Source of the DNA: Pseudomonadota bacterium
GTDB taxonomy: Bacteria > Pseudomonadota > Alphaproteobacteria > Rhizobiales > Hyphomicrobiaceae
Assembly: GCA_023412805.1 (NCBI GenBank)
Contig: JAEZRM010000157.1
Span: 1 to 64,000, forward strand
Length of the DNA: 64,000 nt
Direction: 5' to 3'
Positions 1 through 8,526 of this stretch are shown here, piece by piece; the stretch's first letter is position 1; every line of letters begins with the position of its first letter. The notes beneath the pieces are model-generated. The model did no database searches and was not told where the DNA came from. It saw only the letters and a program-made list of their open reading frames with translations. The translations under genes and the position numbers were made by a program.

Positions 1-92
1 GCGCCCGAAACGATCTTGCCGCCAGCATCTGCTCTGCCCTACGCTCCGCTTCGGCCAGATCAGACGCTGGCCAGCGACGGCCGGATTCTAAC

Positions 93-1307
93 TTAGAACA
101 TGGCGCCGCTTCGTGGGGCAGGCCAGAATACGCTCGCGCGCAGCTCCGCGCCATGACGGCCAAGACGCTGATAGTCGGCGACCAGTCGATTGATCTCGCT
201 GCCGATGTGCGCGCGGATAGCCCGGAAGTAAGCCCCTCCATCGCCATCGAACATAGGCCGGGCAGTGATGTTGCCGCTCGCCGTAATGATTGACATTCGG
301 TTCGCAAATTGATCCTCGACGCCGTGGTCGCTCACGAGGCTCGCAACATTCTCGGCGGACAGAAACAGCTTGGTATAGAGATCGACCTTGGCTGTGAGCT
401 GGTGTTTGGGCGCGATCCACATCTCAGACTGAAGCTGCTTCAGCTCCGATTTGACCGACTTGAACTCATCGACGGCCAGAACAAACGCGCGCTTGAAATC
501 CTCGGGCCTTCGCCCAACCGGCTTGCCGTCAAAGGCCGCCTCGATTTCCGTCGTGCTCATCTGCACGACAAGTCCGAGATCGCTCAGAGCGCCGAGAAGG
601 AGGCCCTTGCCCCAATCGCTAGCGCACTGCATCCACAGATACGCCTTCTTGCGATCCAGCGCGAAGCGGCCGGCAACGATGAAGGCGAGCACGTCATCCA
701 GCTCTGGAAAATGCTCGCGGTAGTCGGCCATCACCGTATCGTCGGCATCGCTCGCATCAACGGTCAGCGGGCGATGTGTAAGCGTGATGCTGACACGATC
801 CTCGACAAGCTCCATGCGCGCGGCTTTCGCGAACATGTCCACGTGCCATTCCACCGCATCCCGCTGGTTCGCGTACTTGAGCTGATCGATGATCGGTCCG
901 AAAACGGCAGCCTCGATGCAGCCCGCGAGCTTTTTTCGTGCGGCGGCATCCATCTCGACTTTTGCCAGCTCATCGATGTCAACGGGAGAGCCGTGCCGTC
1001 GCCGCAGGAACTTAGGCCCCTCTACAGCCGGGAACTGCACAAGATCCTCGAGCGAGGTCAAAAGATAAATCTTCGACCGCACTCCCGACCAGAACGACGC
1101 GGTGATGATGCTTTCGATAACCGCAACATTGACATCGAATGCTGGCGCGTCGGGAGCATCAAGCACCGATACTACGTTGCGCCTGATCTGCCCTGCGATG
1201 CGCTCGGCTGACGAGAGTCGGGGTGCGTTCCACCGCACCGCCCCCGCCGCCCCGTTCGCATTCGCGCGCTGGCGGGCGCTAGGGCGCTCAGATGTCTGCG
1301 CTGGCAT
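93..1307 (-). CDS. P4-like primase/helicase-type replication protein
   Basis: 404 residues. The C-terminal half resembles the superfamily-3 helicase region of phage and satellite replication proteins. It has a loose Walker A (WGKG, about residues 232-235), a Walker B (AFVLAVDEF, about 274-282), a sensor-like stretch ending in SAEN (about 317-320) and a possible arginine finger in FANR (about 334-337). The N-terminal primase part is not clearly recognisable. The ATG at 1307 is preferred because AGGGGGCG lies just upstream, and it overlaps the end of the upstream gene by 20 bases. The neighbouring AlpA and integrase genes place it in an integrated mobile element. The Walker A lacks the usual Ser/Thr after Lys, so activity is uncertain. 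Assignment is by motif and context only. Confidence 0.6.
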   Translation of the reverse strand: MPAQTSERPSARQRANANGAAGAVRWNAPRLSSAERIAGQIRRNVVSVLDAPDAPAFDVNVAVIESIITASFWSGVRSKIYLLTSLEDLVQFPAVEGPKFLRRRHGSPVDIDELAKVEMDAAARKKLAGCIEAAVFGPIIDQLKYANQRDAVEWHVDMFAKAARMELVEDRVSITLTHRPLTVDASDADDTVMADYREHFPELDDVLAFIVAGRFALDRKKAYLWMQCASDWGKGLLLGALSDLGLVVQMSTTEIEAAFDGKPVGRRPEDFKRAFVLAVDEFKSVKSELKQLQSEMWIAPKHQLTAKVDLYTKLFLSAENVASLVSDHGVEDQFANRMSIITASGNITARPMFDGDGGAYFRAIRAHIGSEINRLVADYQRLGRHGAELRASVFWPAPRSGAMF

Positions 1308-1707
1308 GATCGCCCCCTGCGGCGAGACCATACTTACGCTCGACCTTCTCGACCCATTCGGAAACGCGCCATACCCAGCCAGCAAGCCATGCGGCATGGC
1401 GCTTTTCAGTGATCCCCTGGGTTAGCAGCGTGTCCCGCCCATGAAATCGGCCAGGGCTCCAAACCGGAGGCCTGAAATCCGTTTTCGGCATTGGCGCATG
1501 CAGGAACAGGTCGACCGCACGCTCATCTGCTCCCTGGAGCATACTGTAGTATTTGAGCAAGCAGGCCCTCTCAATATCGGTCAGAGGGGCATCGCGATAA
1601 GCGCGATCTGCGCGCGCGCCGACTTTTTCGCAGCACGGATGATCAAGGGGCGGTCGATAAGGGCCGCCAGAAACTGATGGAGGGAACTGCGGAGCGTATT
1701 GCTGCAT
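1288..1707 (-). CDS. Small mobile-element protein, unknown function
   Basis: 139 residues, not recognised. The N-terminus is proline-rich, the middle mixed, and the C-terminus has a Trp-rich helix (WLAGWVWRVSEWVEKVERKYG) typical of a soluble helical protein. There is no signal peptide or clear membrane segment. It lies directly upstream of the primase-like gene and overlaps it by 20 bases, so the two are probably translated together. In P4-like elements this slot often holds a small replication accessory or copy-control protein, but nothing in this sequence shows such a role. Confidence 0.5.
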   Translation of the reverse strand: MQQYAPQFPPSVSGGPYRPPLDHPCCEKVGARADRAYRDAPLTDIERACLLKYYSMLQGADERAVDLFLHAPMPKTDFRPPVWSPGRFHGRDTLLTQGITEKRHAAWLAGWVWRVSEWVEKVERKYGLAAGGDHASADI

Positions 1708-1793
1708 TTCGAGCGCCTTTCAAGATAGGTGTTGAAGGCGCGCTCGAAGCAGGATAGAAAGGATTTTGCCAATGCCTTTCGATTTGCTTAGGG

Positions 1794-1829
1794 CCGCCCG
1801 GTGATCACTCGCCGGGCGGTTTTATTTTT
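1794..1829 (+). terminator. Rho-independent terminator with no obvious gene
   Basis: CCGCCCGG (1794-1801) pairs with CCGGGCGG (1812-1819) and is followed by TTTTATTTTT on the plus strand. All genes nearby read on the minus strand, so this terminator has no protein-coding partner. It could end a short plus-strand RNA antisense to, or upstream of, the replication genes. Confidence 0.7.
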
Positions 1830-1995
1830 GCCCGGATACAAAACTCAGCGAGCATCATGATCTGCTTCGTGATATCGCGCAAGCTATTGATTTACCGTTG
1901 TGAATTTTACAACAGCCCATATGCCGCCAGAGAAATTATTGAGCGATTTGAGTCATCTATGCCGCTTAATCGCATTTCGCGATCCAATTTTTCGA

Positions 1996-2190
1996 TCAAG
2001 CAGCCTTATCGCGCACCTTCTTTGCTCGCTCGATAGCCTCGATGATTTCCGAGCGCGGCCATCGCGAAGTCGCCCCTAATTTGAGCGGCTTCGGGACACT
2101 GCCCTCGCGGACGCGGCGCCACAGGCTCGGCACCGATATTGTCAGGAGAGCCGCAGCCTCATTCTTGTTCAAAAGCGGATCGTTATCCAT
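1996..2190 (-). CDS. AlpA-type helix-turn-helix regulator/excisionase
   Basis: 64 residues with the AlpA/MerR-like helix-turn-helix layout: LLNKNEAAALLTISVPSLWRRVREG forms the DNA-binding helices (about residues 6-30), followed by PKPLKLG and a basic C-terminal helix. Length matches AlpA/Xis-type proteins, which in P4-like elements activate integrase expression or direct excision. It lies between the integrase (2262-3431) and the replication genes, all on the same strand. About 290 bases without a gene separate it from the next gene downstream. Confidence 0.8.
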   Translation of the reverse strand: MDNDPLLNKNEAAALLTISVPSLWRRVREGSVPKPLKLGATSRWPRSEIIEAIERAKKVRDKAA

Positions 2191-2261
2191 CTGTTATCCC
2201 CTCGCGTGTTTCAGCGAGAGCGATGTTCGACGTTCGATGGTTGCCGCCGCATCAGGCGGTA

Positions 2262-3431
2262 TCAATCAATATCATTTCCGGCCACAAATTTTGCCCAGCG
2301 CTCCATATAAACCCGCCTTTTCTCGATCAGATCGGTGCGCCGGTAAGCGCGCTCTACGGCATTGCCCACCACATGCCCGAGTACCATCTCGGCGAGATCA
2401 CGAGGACAGTCGGTCGCTTCATCGAGATACGTGCGCAGCGCTGATCTGAAGCCATGCGGCCGGGCATCGAGCCCACGCCTGCGCATGAGTGCGGACATCG
2501 TGGCATCGCTGATCACTCCCTTGCGCGTGCTCGGGAAAAGGAAACCGCGCCGCGCGTGCCGACTGGCTTCGGCGATAACAGCCAACGCCTCGGGCACCAG
2601 AGGCACGGCAAAGTCCTCGACGTGCCCAAGCCGGCCCTTCATCAGCTCGCGGGGGATCGTCCACACATCGCCGGCAAGGTGTTCGCCGCGCAGATGCCGC
2701 AGCGGGCCGCTCCGAACGCCGGTCAGGATCAGCAGGCGCAGCGCCAGATGCGTTACGGTGCCATCGCTCAAGCTCGCATAAAAGGCTGGCACGTCCTGCC
2801 AAGTGAGCGCCGGGATATTCGCCGCCTCATGCCTCTGCCGGCCGAGTAGCGCCCGCGCCTTCGTAGTGGCCTGGAGATCCACATCGAGCCCGAGAGCGGC
2901 GGCATGCCGCATGACGATACCAAGGCGCTTAAGCGCCTTATCGGCGGTGACGGCTTTCGACTGCCATATCGGGCGCAAGGCGTCGCGGATCGCGATCTGA
3001 TCGAGCTGCGCAACCGGCGTTGAGCCAAGCTTCGGCAAGATGTGGAGCGCGATCGGGCCGTACCATCTGCCGGCCTTCCCGTCGCGCTTCAGCTCCGCCT
3101 TACGGGCCTCGAAGGCATCCTCGGCGACGTCCCGGAGAAGATGGAGCGAGCGGGCCGCCTCGCGACGCAGGCGCTCGCGCTCGACGATCGGGTCCGTGCC
3201 GGCGTAGGCAAGCGCACGCCAGCGGGCGGCATCCTCGCGGGCTTTCTTGAGGGTGACCTTCGAAATCGGTCCCAGGCCCATCTCACGCCTGCGGTTGTGA
3301 ACCGTAACACGGAGAACCCATTGTCCCCGGCGCGCCGATCGCTTGACGAGCCACAGCCCACCGCCGTCACATAGTCTGCCGGCAGGTGCGTGCTGCACTT
3401 CCGCGGCTGTCAGCCGTTTTTCCGCGCCCAT
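2262..3431 (-). CDS. Tyrosine-type site-specific integrase (P4 type)
   Basis: 389 residues: an N-terminal arm-binding domain (DUF4102-like, about 5-80), a core-binding SAM-like domain (about 95-190) and a catalytic domain (about 205-375). The tyrosine-recombinase residues are all visible: Arg240 in LTGVRSG, Lys265, His326 and Arg329 in HGFR, His353 in LGH and Tyr363. It therefore looks intact and active. The ATG at 3431 follows a strong GGGGGGA ribosome site, and an upstream in-frame start at 3476 lacks one. Its upstream side faces repeated sequences at 3592-3724 and a second, decayed integrase reading the other way. P4-type integrases commonly use tRNA 3' ends as attachment sites. Confidence 0.92.
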   Translation of the reverse strand: MGAEKRLTAAEVQHAPAGRLCDGGGLWLVKRSARRGQWVLRVTVHNRRREMGLGPISKVTLKKAREDAARWRALAYAGTDPIVERERLRREAARSLHLLRDVAEDAFEARKAELKRDGKAGRWYGPIALHILPKLGSTPVAQLDQIAIRDALRPIWQSKAVTADKALKRLGIVMRHAAALGLDVDLQATTKARALLGRQRHEAANIPALTWQDVPAFYASLSDGTVTHLALRLLILTGVRSGPLRHLRGEHLAGDVWTIPRELMKGRLGHVEDFAVPLVPEALAVIAEASRHARRGFLFPSTRKGVISDATMSALMRRRGLDARPHGFRSALRTYLDEATDCPRDLAEMVLGHVVGNAVERAYRRTDLIEKRRVYMERWAKFVAGNDID

Positions 3432-3591
3432 CCATCCCCCCTTTTGTCTACCTCTAGCGGCGCGGCTGGGTGGCATCGCGTGATGCCGCCTGATCCGCGC
3501 TGATCCGGATAGAGTCAGGAGTAACAGTTGCCTGCGCGAATTGTGATCCCATTTGACGCAGGGTGATCCTGCAAGATATTGAAATCAAACG

Positions 3592-3607
3592 CCCTCTTGC
3601 GGCACCA
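3592..3607 (+). repeat. Putative attachment-site core, left copy (tRNA 3'-end-like)
   Basis: CCCTCTTGCGGCACCA recurs exactly at 29987-30002 in the same orientation. It splits as 5 bases (T-stem), 7 bases (acceptor), A and CCA, the layout of a tRNA 3' end. No complete tRNA precedes it. It lies between two integrases. Confidence 0.5.
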
Positions 3608-3724
3608 GTTACATTATAGCAGTCGGTCCCATGCAGTACCATGTGGTGCCAACTGTTCCGCAAGATGCTGAATTTCCTCACAATACCCTGAAATCCGAAA
3701 CACGCCCTAGTGCCAACTGGTGCC
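3601..3724. repeat. Cluster of short repeats between two integrases
   Basis: GGCACCAGTT (3601-3610) is the exact reverse complement of AACTGGTGCC (3715-3724), and GTGCCAACTG occurs at 3646-3655 and again at 3710-3719. Such clustering beside integrases is expected of core and arm-type binding sites. No gene is seen between 3432 and 3795. Confidence 0.5.
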
Positions 3725-3795
3725 ATTCAGTTTCACGCGAGCGCAAGGATTTGGGGGTATTTATCGGGGTATCGCCCAAGCCGTGAGGACGGGAC

Positions 3796-5025
3796 ATGCC
3801 CCTTTACTGAAGTCGTTGTTAAGGCAGCGGAATCGCGCGCCAAGCCGTACAAACTCACCGACTCGCAGGGACTTTATCTGCTCATCAAGCCCAACGGCAG
3901 TAAGCTATGGCAGCTCAAATATCAATTCGGCGGTAAGCAGCGCACGCTGTCCATCGGCGCATATCCCACGATTAGCATCTAGTATCGCAAAGGCCCGTGA
4001 GCGCCGCCTAGAGGCGCGCAGGCTGATCTCTGAAGGCGTAGACCCATCACAGCACAAGCAACGGGCCAAGAAGGCTGAGAAGGCCGCTGTGACCACGTTC
4101 AAGGATGTTGCCAAGCGGGTACTCGCCGCCGCCGAAAAGCAGAAGCTCGCGGAAGTCACGCTGAGCAAAAAGCGATGGCTGCTAAAGGGATTTCATCTAT
4201 CCCGAGATCGGCAACGATCCCATCGGTGAGATTCGGCCCGCCGACGTGCTGCGCGTTCTGAAGAAGATTGAAGATAAAGGTATCCTCGAGACGGCCAAGC
4301 GCGCGCGTCAGATCATGGGGCAAGTGTTCCGACGTGCCGCAGTCGATGATCTTGCTGCGGGAGATCCTACGCCCATCCTGCGCGGCATGATCAAGCCGCC
4401 ACGTGTGACGAGTCACCCCGCGAGCATTCGGGAAGACAGTTTGGGGAGCTGCTGCGCAAGATTAAGGGCTATAGAAGGCCCGTCACACGTCTCGCGTTGC
4501 AGTTCCTATCGCTAACCTTTGTACGCACAGTTGAGCTGCGCTTGGCAACGTGGCCTGAGATCGACCTAGAAGGCGCCGTGTGGCGCATTCCTGCTGAGCG
4601 CATGAAGATGCGCCGCCCGCATGATGTGCCTCTCAGCGCCGCAGCAGTCGCCATCCTCGCAGAAGCTCGCAAGCTCAATCCTTACTCTTGGGAAGAAGAT
4701 GGTCTTATCTTCATCAGCAACGGCGATCCGTAAGCCGCTATCCGAGAATACTTTGAACGCCGCACTGTGGCGTCTCGGCTATCAAGGGATACATTGTGGA
4801 CACGGCTTCCGATCGAGCGCGGACACGATCTTGAACGAGCGCGGCACTACCCGAGAGAAGGTAATTGATTTTCAGCTTGCGCACCTTGAAGAGAACGAAG
4901 TCAAGCGCGCTTATAATCGGGCCGAGTATTGGGATGAGCGCGTGAAGCTCATGGTCGATTGGGCGAAGATTTGCAAAGAGCTGCGCGACGGATCTCCACT
5001 ATCCAAGCTTTCCCTTTCGGCAAGT
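3796..5025 (+). pseudogene. Decayed P4-type tyrosine integrase
   Basis: The reading frame breaks about five times (near 3802, 3980, 4190, 4425 and 4725), but the joined product follows an integrase from end to end. There is a DUF4102 arm-binding domain (KPYKLTDSQGLYLLIKPNGS), a core domain, the catalytic Arg in LTFVRTVELRLATWPEID, HGFR, LAHLEENEV and the tyrosine in AYNRAEYW. The original start is probably the ATG at 3796 after GAGGACGG, with one extra T shortly downstream. It reads away from the attachment-like repeats, opposite to the intact integrase. It is probably the former integrase of the region to its right. Confidence 0.88.
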
Positions 5026-5123
5026 GAAAGAACCTACCCGTCCGGCGATTGGCAGCGTTGTCCCGTCTGGAGGCGAGGGCGCCGAACCAGCTGCGAGCCG
5101 TCACGGCAGCATGTGATGGCACA

Positions 5124-5885
5124 TCAAGAGATGATCGAGACCCTTGCCAGGAGCGAGACCAATTCCGCCTGCCGATGGGTCTGCGTTTTCCCGAATATGG
5201 AGCCGAGTTGCGAGCGAACCGTGGACGTGCTGACGCGCGTCTTGGCCGCCATCTCTTTGGGCGTGAAGCCGGCGGCCATCCCGGCGGCCAACCTCGCCTC
5301 GGCTATCGTCAGCCCGAACAGGCGCTGCAATGTTGCCGGTGCAGGCTGCAGAGCGCTGCGAATATCGACGAATACGAGAAATGTCGGTGCGCCGAGATCG
5401 GCGTTTCCGAGCTGCATCACCATGAGCGGTCGATCGGCAACCGAATCCCAGTGGACCCACGATCTCTTCTCCATCTTGACGCGCAGTACGGCCGATTCCA
5501 ACCGTCGCCGTACATCCTCGAACAATGGCTCGGTCCTTACGCAGGCTGCGGGCATCAAAATCCCGAGCATATCGAGAAGAATATCATTGACGGCCCTTGC
5601 ACAACCGGAGCGATCGAGAATGGCCCCGCCGCAGCCCAACCGATGCACTATTTCAAGAGCAATCTCGAGATCGCTCAGCTGGGCATCCGCGTCTTGCCAC
5701 AATTCAGCTACCCTGCCGCAATCCTCTTTCGGCGATGCTCTCTTGAAATTCCTATCCTTCGCCCGAATTATGGAGCGAAAATTTTCGACCGCAGACGCAG
5801 GCGGCTCGCCAACATCATCTAGCTCCAGCTTCGGAGTATGAGCAAAATTTCCCCCAATCCTGTCCGACAAAGCTCCTCTGGACAT
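5124..5885 (-). CDS. LuxR-family transcriptional regulator
   Basis: About 253 residues. The last 65 residues form a LuxR/GerE helix-turn-helix: FGLTIAEARLAAGMAAG, then FTPKEMAAKTRVSTSTVRSQL, with the usual Thr-x-Ala-Glu start and the Val-x-Thr-Val-Arg recognition helix. The N-terminal 180 residues resemble a PAS-like sensor but no ligand can be named. Start is ATG 5885 with AAGGA upstream; a GTG at 5903 after AGGA is an alternative. It stands alone between the decayed integrase and IS debris, a few kilobases from the exopolysaccharide operon, which it might control (inference only). About 250 bases upstream (5886-6136) hold no gene. Confidence 0.82.
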   Translation of the reverse strand: MSRGALSDRIGGNFAHTPKLELDDVGEPPASAVENFRSIIRAKDRNFKRASPKEDCGRVAELWQDADAQLSDLEIALEIVHRLGCGGAILDRSGCARAVNDILLDMLGILMPAACVRTEPLFEDVRRRLESAVLRVKMEKRSWVHWDSVADRPLMVMQLGNADLGAPTFLVFVDIRSALQPAPATLQRLFGLTIAEARLAAGMAAGFTPKEMAAKTRVSTSTVRSQLGSIFGKTQTHRQAELVSLLARVSIIS

Positions 5886-6136
5886 GATCGATATTCCTTC
5901 CACGTAGGATCCTGAAAACCAATTTCACCACTCTCTGCAATCACGCAGCGACTGCATCACAATCCACTCCCTGCGAAGCGAAAATATCGACGCCGGGATA
6001 CTGCTCGGACAATGCTTCAGCTTCACTCAAATGGGCTCAATAGCAAGGTTAAACAAGTATTCGCCCGCTTGTAAAGCATATGAACATTATTCATATCATG
6101 ATGCCCTGCCGCAGTTGGTTAATTCGAGGGGCATCG

Positions 6137-6870
6137 ATGGTCAATCAGTTGGGCTTCTCGTCGGTCGACTATCCGGCGAAGAAGAAGTGCACGAAGCGCG
6201 AGGTGTTTTTTGGCGACGATGGCGGCCATCGTGCCGTGGACGACGCTCGAAGCCGTGATCGAACCGAACTATCCGAAGCTCGGATCGCAGGGCGGACCGC
6301 AGCCGTTCCCGCTCCCACGATGCTGGGCATCTACTGCCTGTAGCAATGGTGCAATCTGTCCGATTCGAGCGCCGAGGAAGCACTCTATGATATTCAGTCG
6401 ATGCGTGCGTTCGCGAGTCTCGAATTCGGTCGCGAGGCGATCTCCGACGAGACGATGGTCTTGACTTTCCGCCATCTGCTCGAACGCCATACCCTGACGA
6501 AGGCGATCTTCGCGGCCATTGCCGAGCAGCTTCAGGCGAAGGGTGAACTCTTGCGCGGCGGCACGATCGCCACGCGACGCTGATCGCAGCCTCGCCCTCG
6601 ACGAAGAACAAGGAGCAGAATCACGATACCGAGATGACCTCCTCGAAGAAGGGAAATCAATGGGATTTCGGCATGAAGGCGCACGTCGGCGTCGATGCGA
6701 AAACGGGCTCGTGCACACGGCGGGTTCACAACCAGCAAGGTTCACGATGCGAAGGTGATAGACCGCCTGCTCCAGAGGACGACACGGCAGTGTACGGCAA
6801 CAAGGGCTATGTGAGCTACGCGAAGAAGCGCGCCGCCGGAGACGATGCGTGCTGTGGGCAGTGAAGGCGA
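6137..6870 (+). pseudogene. Degraded IS5-family transposase
   Basis: Several frames together give an IS5-type transposase: MVNQLGFSSVDYPAKKKCTK, then TMAAIVPWTTLEAVIEPNYPK, then MRAFASLEFGREAISDETM and FRHLLERH, then KKGNQWDFGMKAHVGVDA near 6655-6710. At least four frame breaks and a truncated C-terminus (the last DDE Glu region is missing) mean it cannot work. Family members have a continuous DDE domain of roughly 320-360 residues. No terminal inverted repeats were confidently identified. Confidence 0.85.
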
Positions 6871-6871
6871 A

Positions 6872-7192
6872 GCCGGGTCGCGCGCTCACGCAGCGCCAGC
6901 GCGCAAGGAACCGCCACTCGATATCACCATCGACGAGAAGGGGAACGCGCAGGCCACTGCCGGAAGCTATATCGACGAGAAGGCCTACGTCGGCGTGAAG
7001 CAAGGCATGCCTGGCAACACACGCATCTTCATCGATCACAAGCTGATCCGGAATCTGAAGGCCCGCGGCGAAGTCGGCGCCAACGACGACGGCAAACCGG
7101 CCTCGGCGCCGAGTGGGACTACTGAGCTGGCGCAGGGGCCGGCCGGGATGAGGCGACGCGTATCGATGCACGCCCCTTTGCGCAATCGGTGA
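6872..7192 (+). pseudogene. Unassigned coding fragment after IS5 remnant
   Basis: An open frame beyond the IS5 remnant encodes PLDITIDEKGNAQATAG, then NTRIFIDHKLIRNLKARGEVG. The spacing faintly recalls the periplasmic domain of ExbD/TolR proteins, but the first half of such a protein and its membrane segment are absent. It may be a fragment of a gene broken by the insertion element, or a chance frame. No partner gene lies nearby. Confidence 0.2.
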
Positions 7193-7291
7193 ACCTGTCT
7201 GGAGAGTGCTGCCGAGGGAGGCAGGCGTTGTGCAACCCCGGTGATTGTAATAATAGTGTTTCTCGATTTTCCTCTGCCTGAGGCGTGGCCG

Positions 7292-8122
7292 ATGTTTTAC
7301 GTGGATGCCAAGTCGAAGGAGACCGGCCGGCTCGTGACCATCCTTTATCATGATGTGGTCGATGGAGGATGGGATTCATCCGGATTTCCCGGATCGGCTG
7401 CCGCACGCTACAAATTGACGAAAACGGAGTTTGAGCGCCATATCCAGCATATGTCGCGCATGGGCGACGTGCAGGCGGTGAGTGTGTTTGATGCTCTGAT
7501 AAAAAGAGATCCGAGGGCATTCGTCTTCACGGTCGATGACGGCGGGGCGTGTGCCATGCACATTGCGGATCGACTGGAAAAGCTTGGCTGGCGCTGCCAT
7601 TTTTTCATAACCACGGATCGGATCGGGAGCAGAACGTTTGTTTCGGGGCCGCAAATCCGGGAATTGCATGACAGGGGACACGTGATCGGATCGCATTCCT
7701 GCTCCCATCCCGACTGGATGAGCCGGCTGCCAACCACGCGTCTCGACGACGAGTGGCAAAGAAGCGCCTCTGTTCTTGCGCAGGTGACGGGCTCTGCAAC
7801 TCGAACCGGATCGGTTCCCGGCGGGTATTTCGCGGAGAGCGTGGCGCGAAGCGCGCGAAATGCAGGAATTGAGGTGCTATTCAACTCCGAGCCTACTACG
7901 GCGCTCGCAAGGTCTCACGGTTGTCTCGTTGCCGGTCGGTTCACGGTGCGGCGCGCTGATTCGGCGGCGCGGTCGGCCGCACTGGTCGGAGGGCATTCCG
8001 GCGCGAGACTCCGACAGAAGATGGTCTGGGATGCTAAAGGGCTCGTCAAATCTTTCGCTCGACCGGTGTGGGATAAGGCACTCCGCATCGCCTACGGCCG
8101 CCCGACGACGCCCGCGGCCTGA
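7292..8122 (+). CDS. Polysaccharide deacetylase (NodB domain)
   Basis: About 276 residues with a carbohydrate-esterase-4 fold. FVFTVDDGG (around 7520-7546) carries the metal-binding and catalytic Asp pair, and HSCSH (around 7695-7709) supplies the two metal-binding histidines. The family removes N-acetyl groups from sugars. There is no clear signal peptide, so it may act in the cytoplasm or at the membrane face. ATG 7292 is preferred over the GTG at 7241 because a GAGG precedes it. It sits downstream of, and convergent with, the exopolysaccharide operon, so polymer or precursor deacetylation is a reasonable inference. Confidence 0.8.
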   Translation: MFYVDAKSKETGRLVTILYHDVVDGGWDSSGFPGSAAARYKLTKTEFERHIQHMSRMGDVQAVSVFDALIKRDPRAFVFTVDDGGACAMHIADRLEKLGWRCHFFITTDRIGSRTFVSGPQIRELHDRGHVIGSHSCSHPDWMSRLPTTRLDDEWQRSASVLAQVTGSATRTGSVPGGYFAESVARSARNAGIEVLFNSEPTTALARSHGCLVAGRFTVRRADSAARSAALVGGHSGARLRQKMVWDAKGLVKSFARPVWDKALRIAYGRPTTPAA

Positions 8123-8219
8123 TCGGCGACGGCAGCGGCTCCAGGATTGAGATCAATTTCGAATGACTGCTTGCTGCAACTTTGCGCCGGGTGCGCCAGC
8201 CTCGCGTTTGCGGAGAGCT

Positions 8220-8475
8220 TCATCGGCAGCATCGTGTAACGCCGGAAGGCGATGATGACGGCCTCGTCCTCGGCGGAGAGGACTGTCGACTTCGGCTCTT
8301 TTGGACCGGTCCGAAGATCGGCGACAAAGGTCCGCTTCCGCCACTTGGAGACGGTCTTCGGGCTGATGCCGTAACGCTTGGCGAGGGCTCTCAGGCTCTC
8401 TTGACTATGTTGTATCGACTCGACGGATCGCCTCTCGTCGTGGCGCTTCCATGAAGAACCTGGCCCATAGCGCAT
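8220..8475 (-). pseudogene. IS481-family transposase, N-terminal fragment
   Basis: The reading frame contains SIQHSQESLRALAKRYGISP and TVSKWRKR, then TGPKEPKSTVLSAEDEAVII and AFRRYTMLP. This is the N-terminal helix-turn-helix and linker of IS481-type transposases. The match stops near 8223, before the DDE catalytic core, and the remaining frame is unrelated. It is therefore a truncated remnant. It lies just beyond the last gene of the exopolysaccharide operon and marks its downstream edge as rearranged. Confidence 0.8.
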
Positions 8476-8526
8476 CCTTTGATTCGGATGATAAGGATCC
8501 ACCATCAAAATCCGGGATCAAACATC

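Noticed and set aside
309..1211. Long plus-strand open frame opposite the primase-like gene
   Set aside because: It has no ribosome site and no family resemblance, and it mirrors the codon pattern of the minus-strand gene, which has Walker motifs and a good start.
4621..5841. Long plus-strand open frame covering the end of the decayed integrase
   Set aside because: Only its first part (to about 5025) is integrase-like; the rest is antisense to the LuxR-type regulator and is Ser/Arg-rich without a fold.
6269..7351. Minus-strand open frame opposite the IS5 remnant
   Set aside because: Arg/His/Ser-rich translation with no recognised domain; the plus strand has clear transposase segments.
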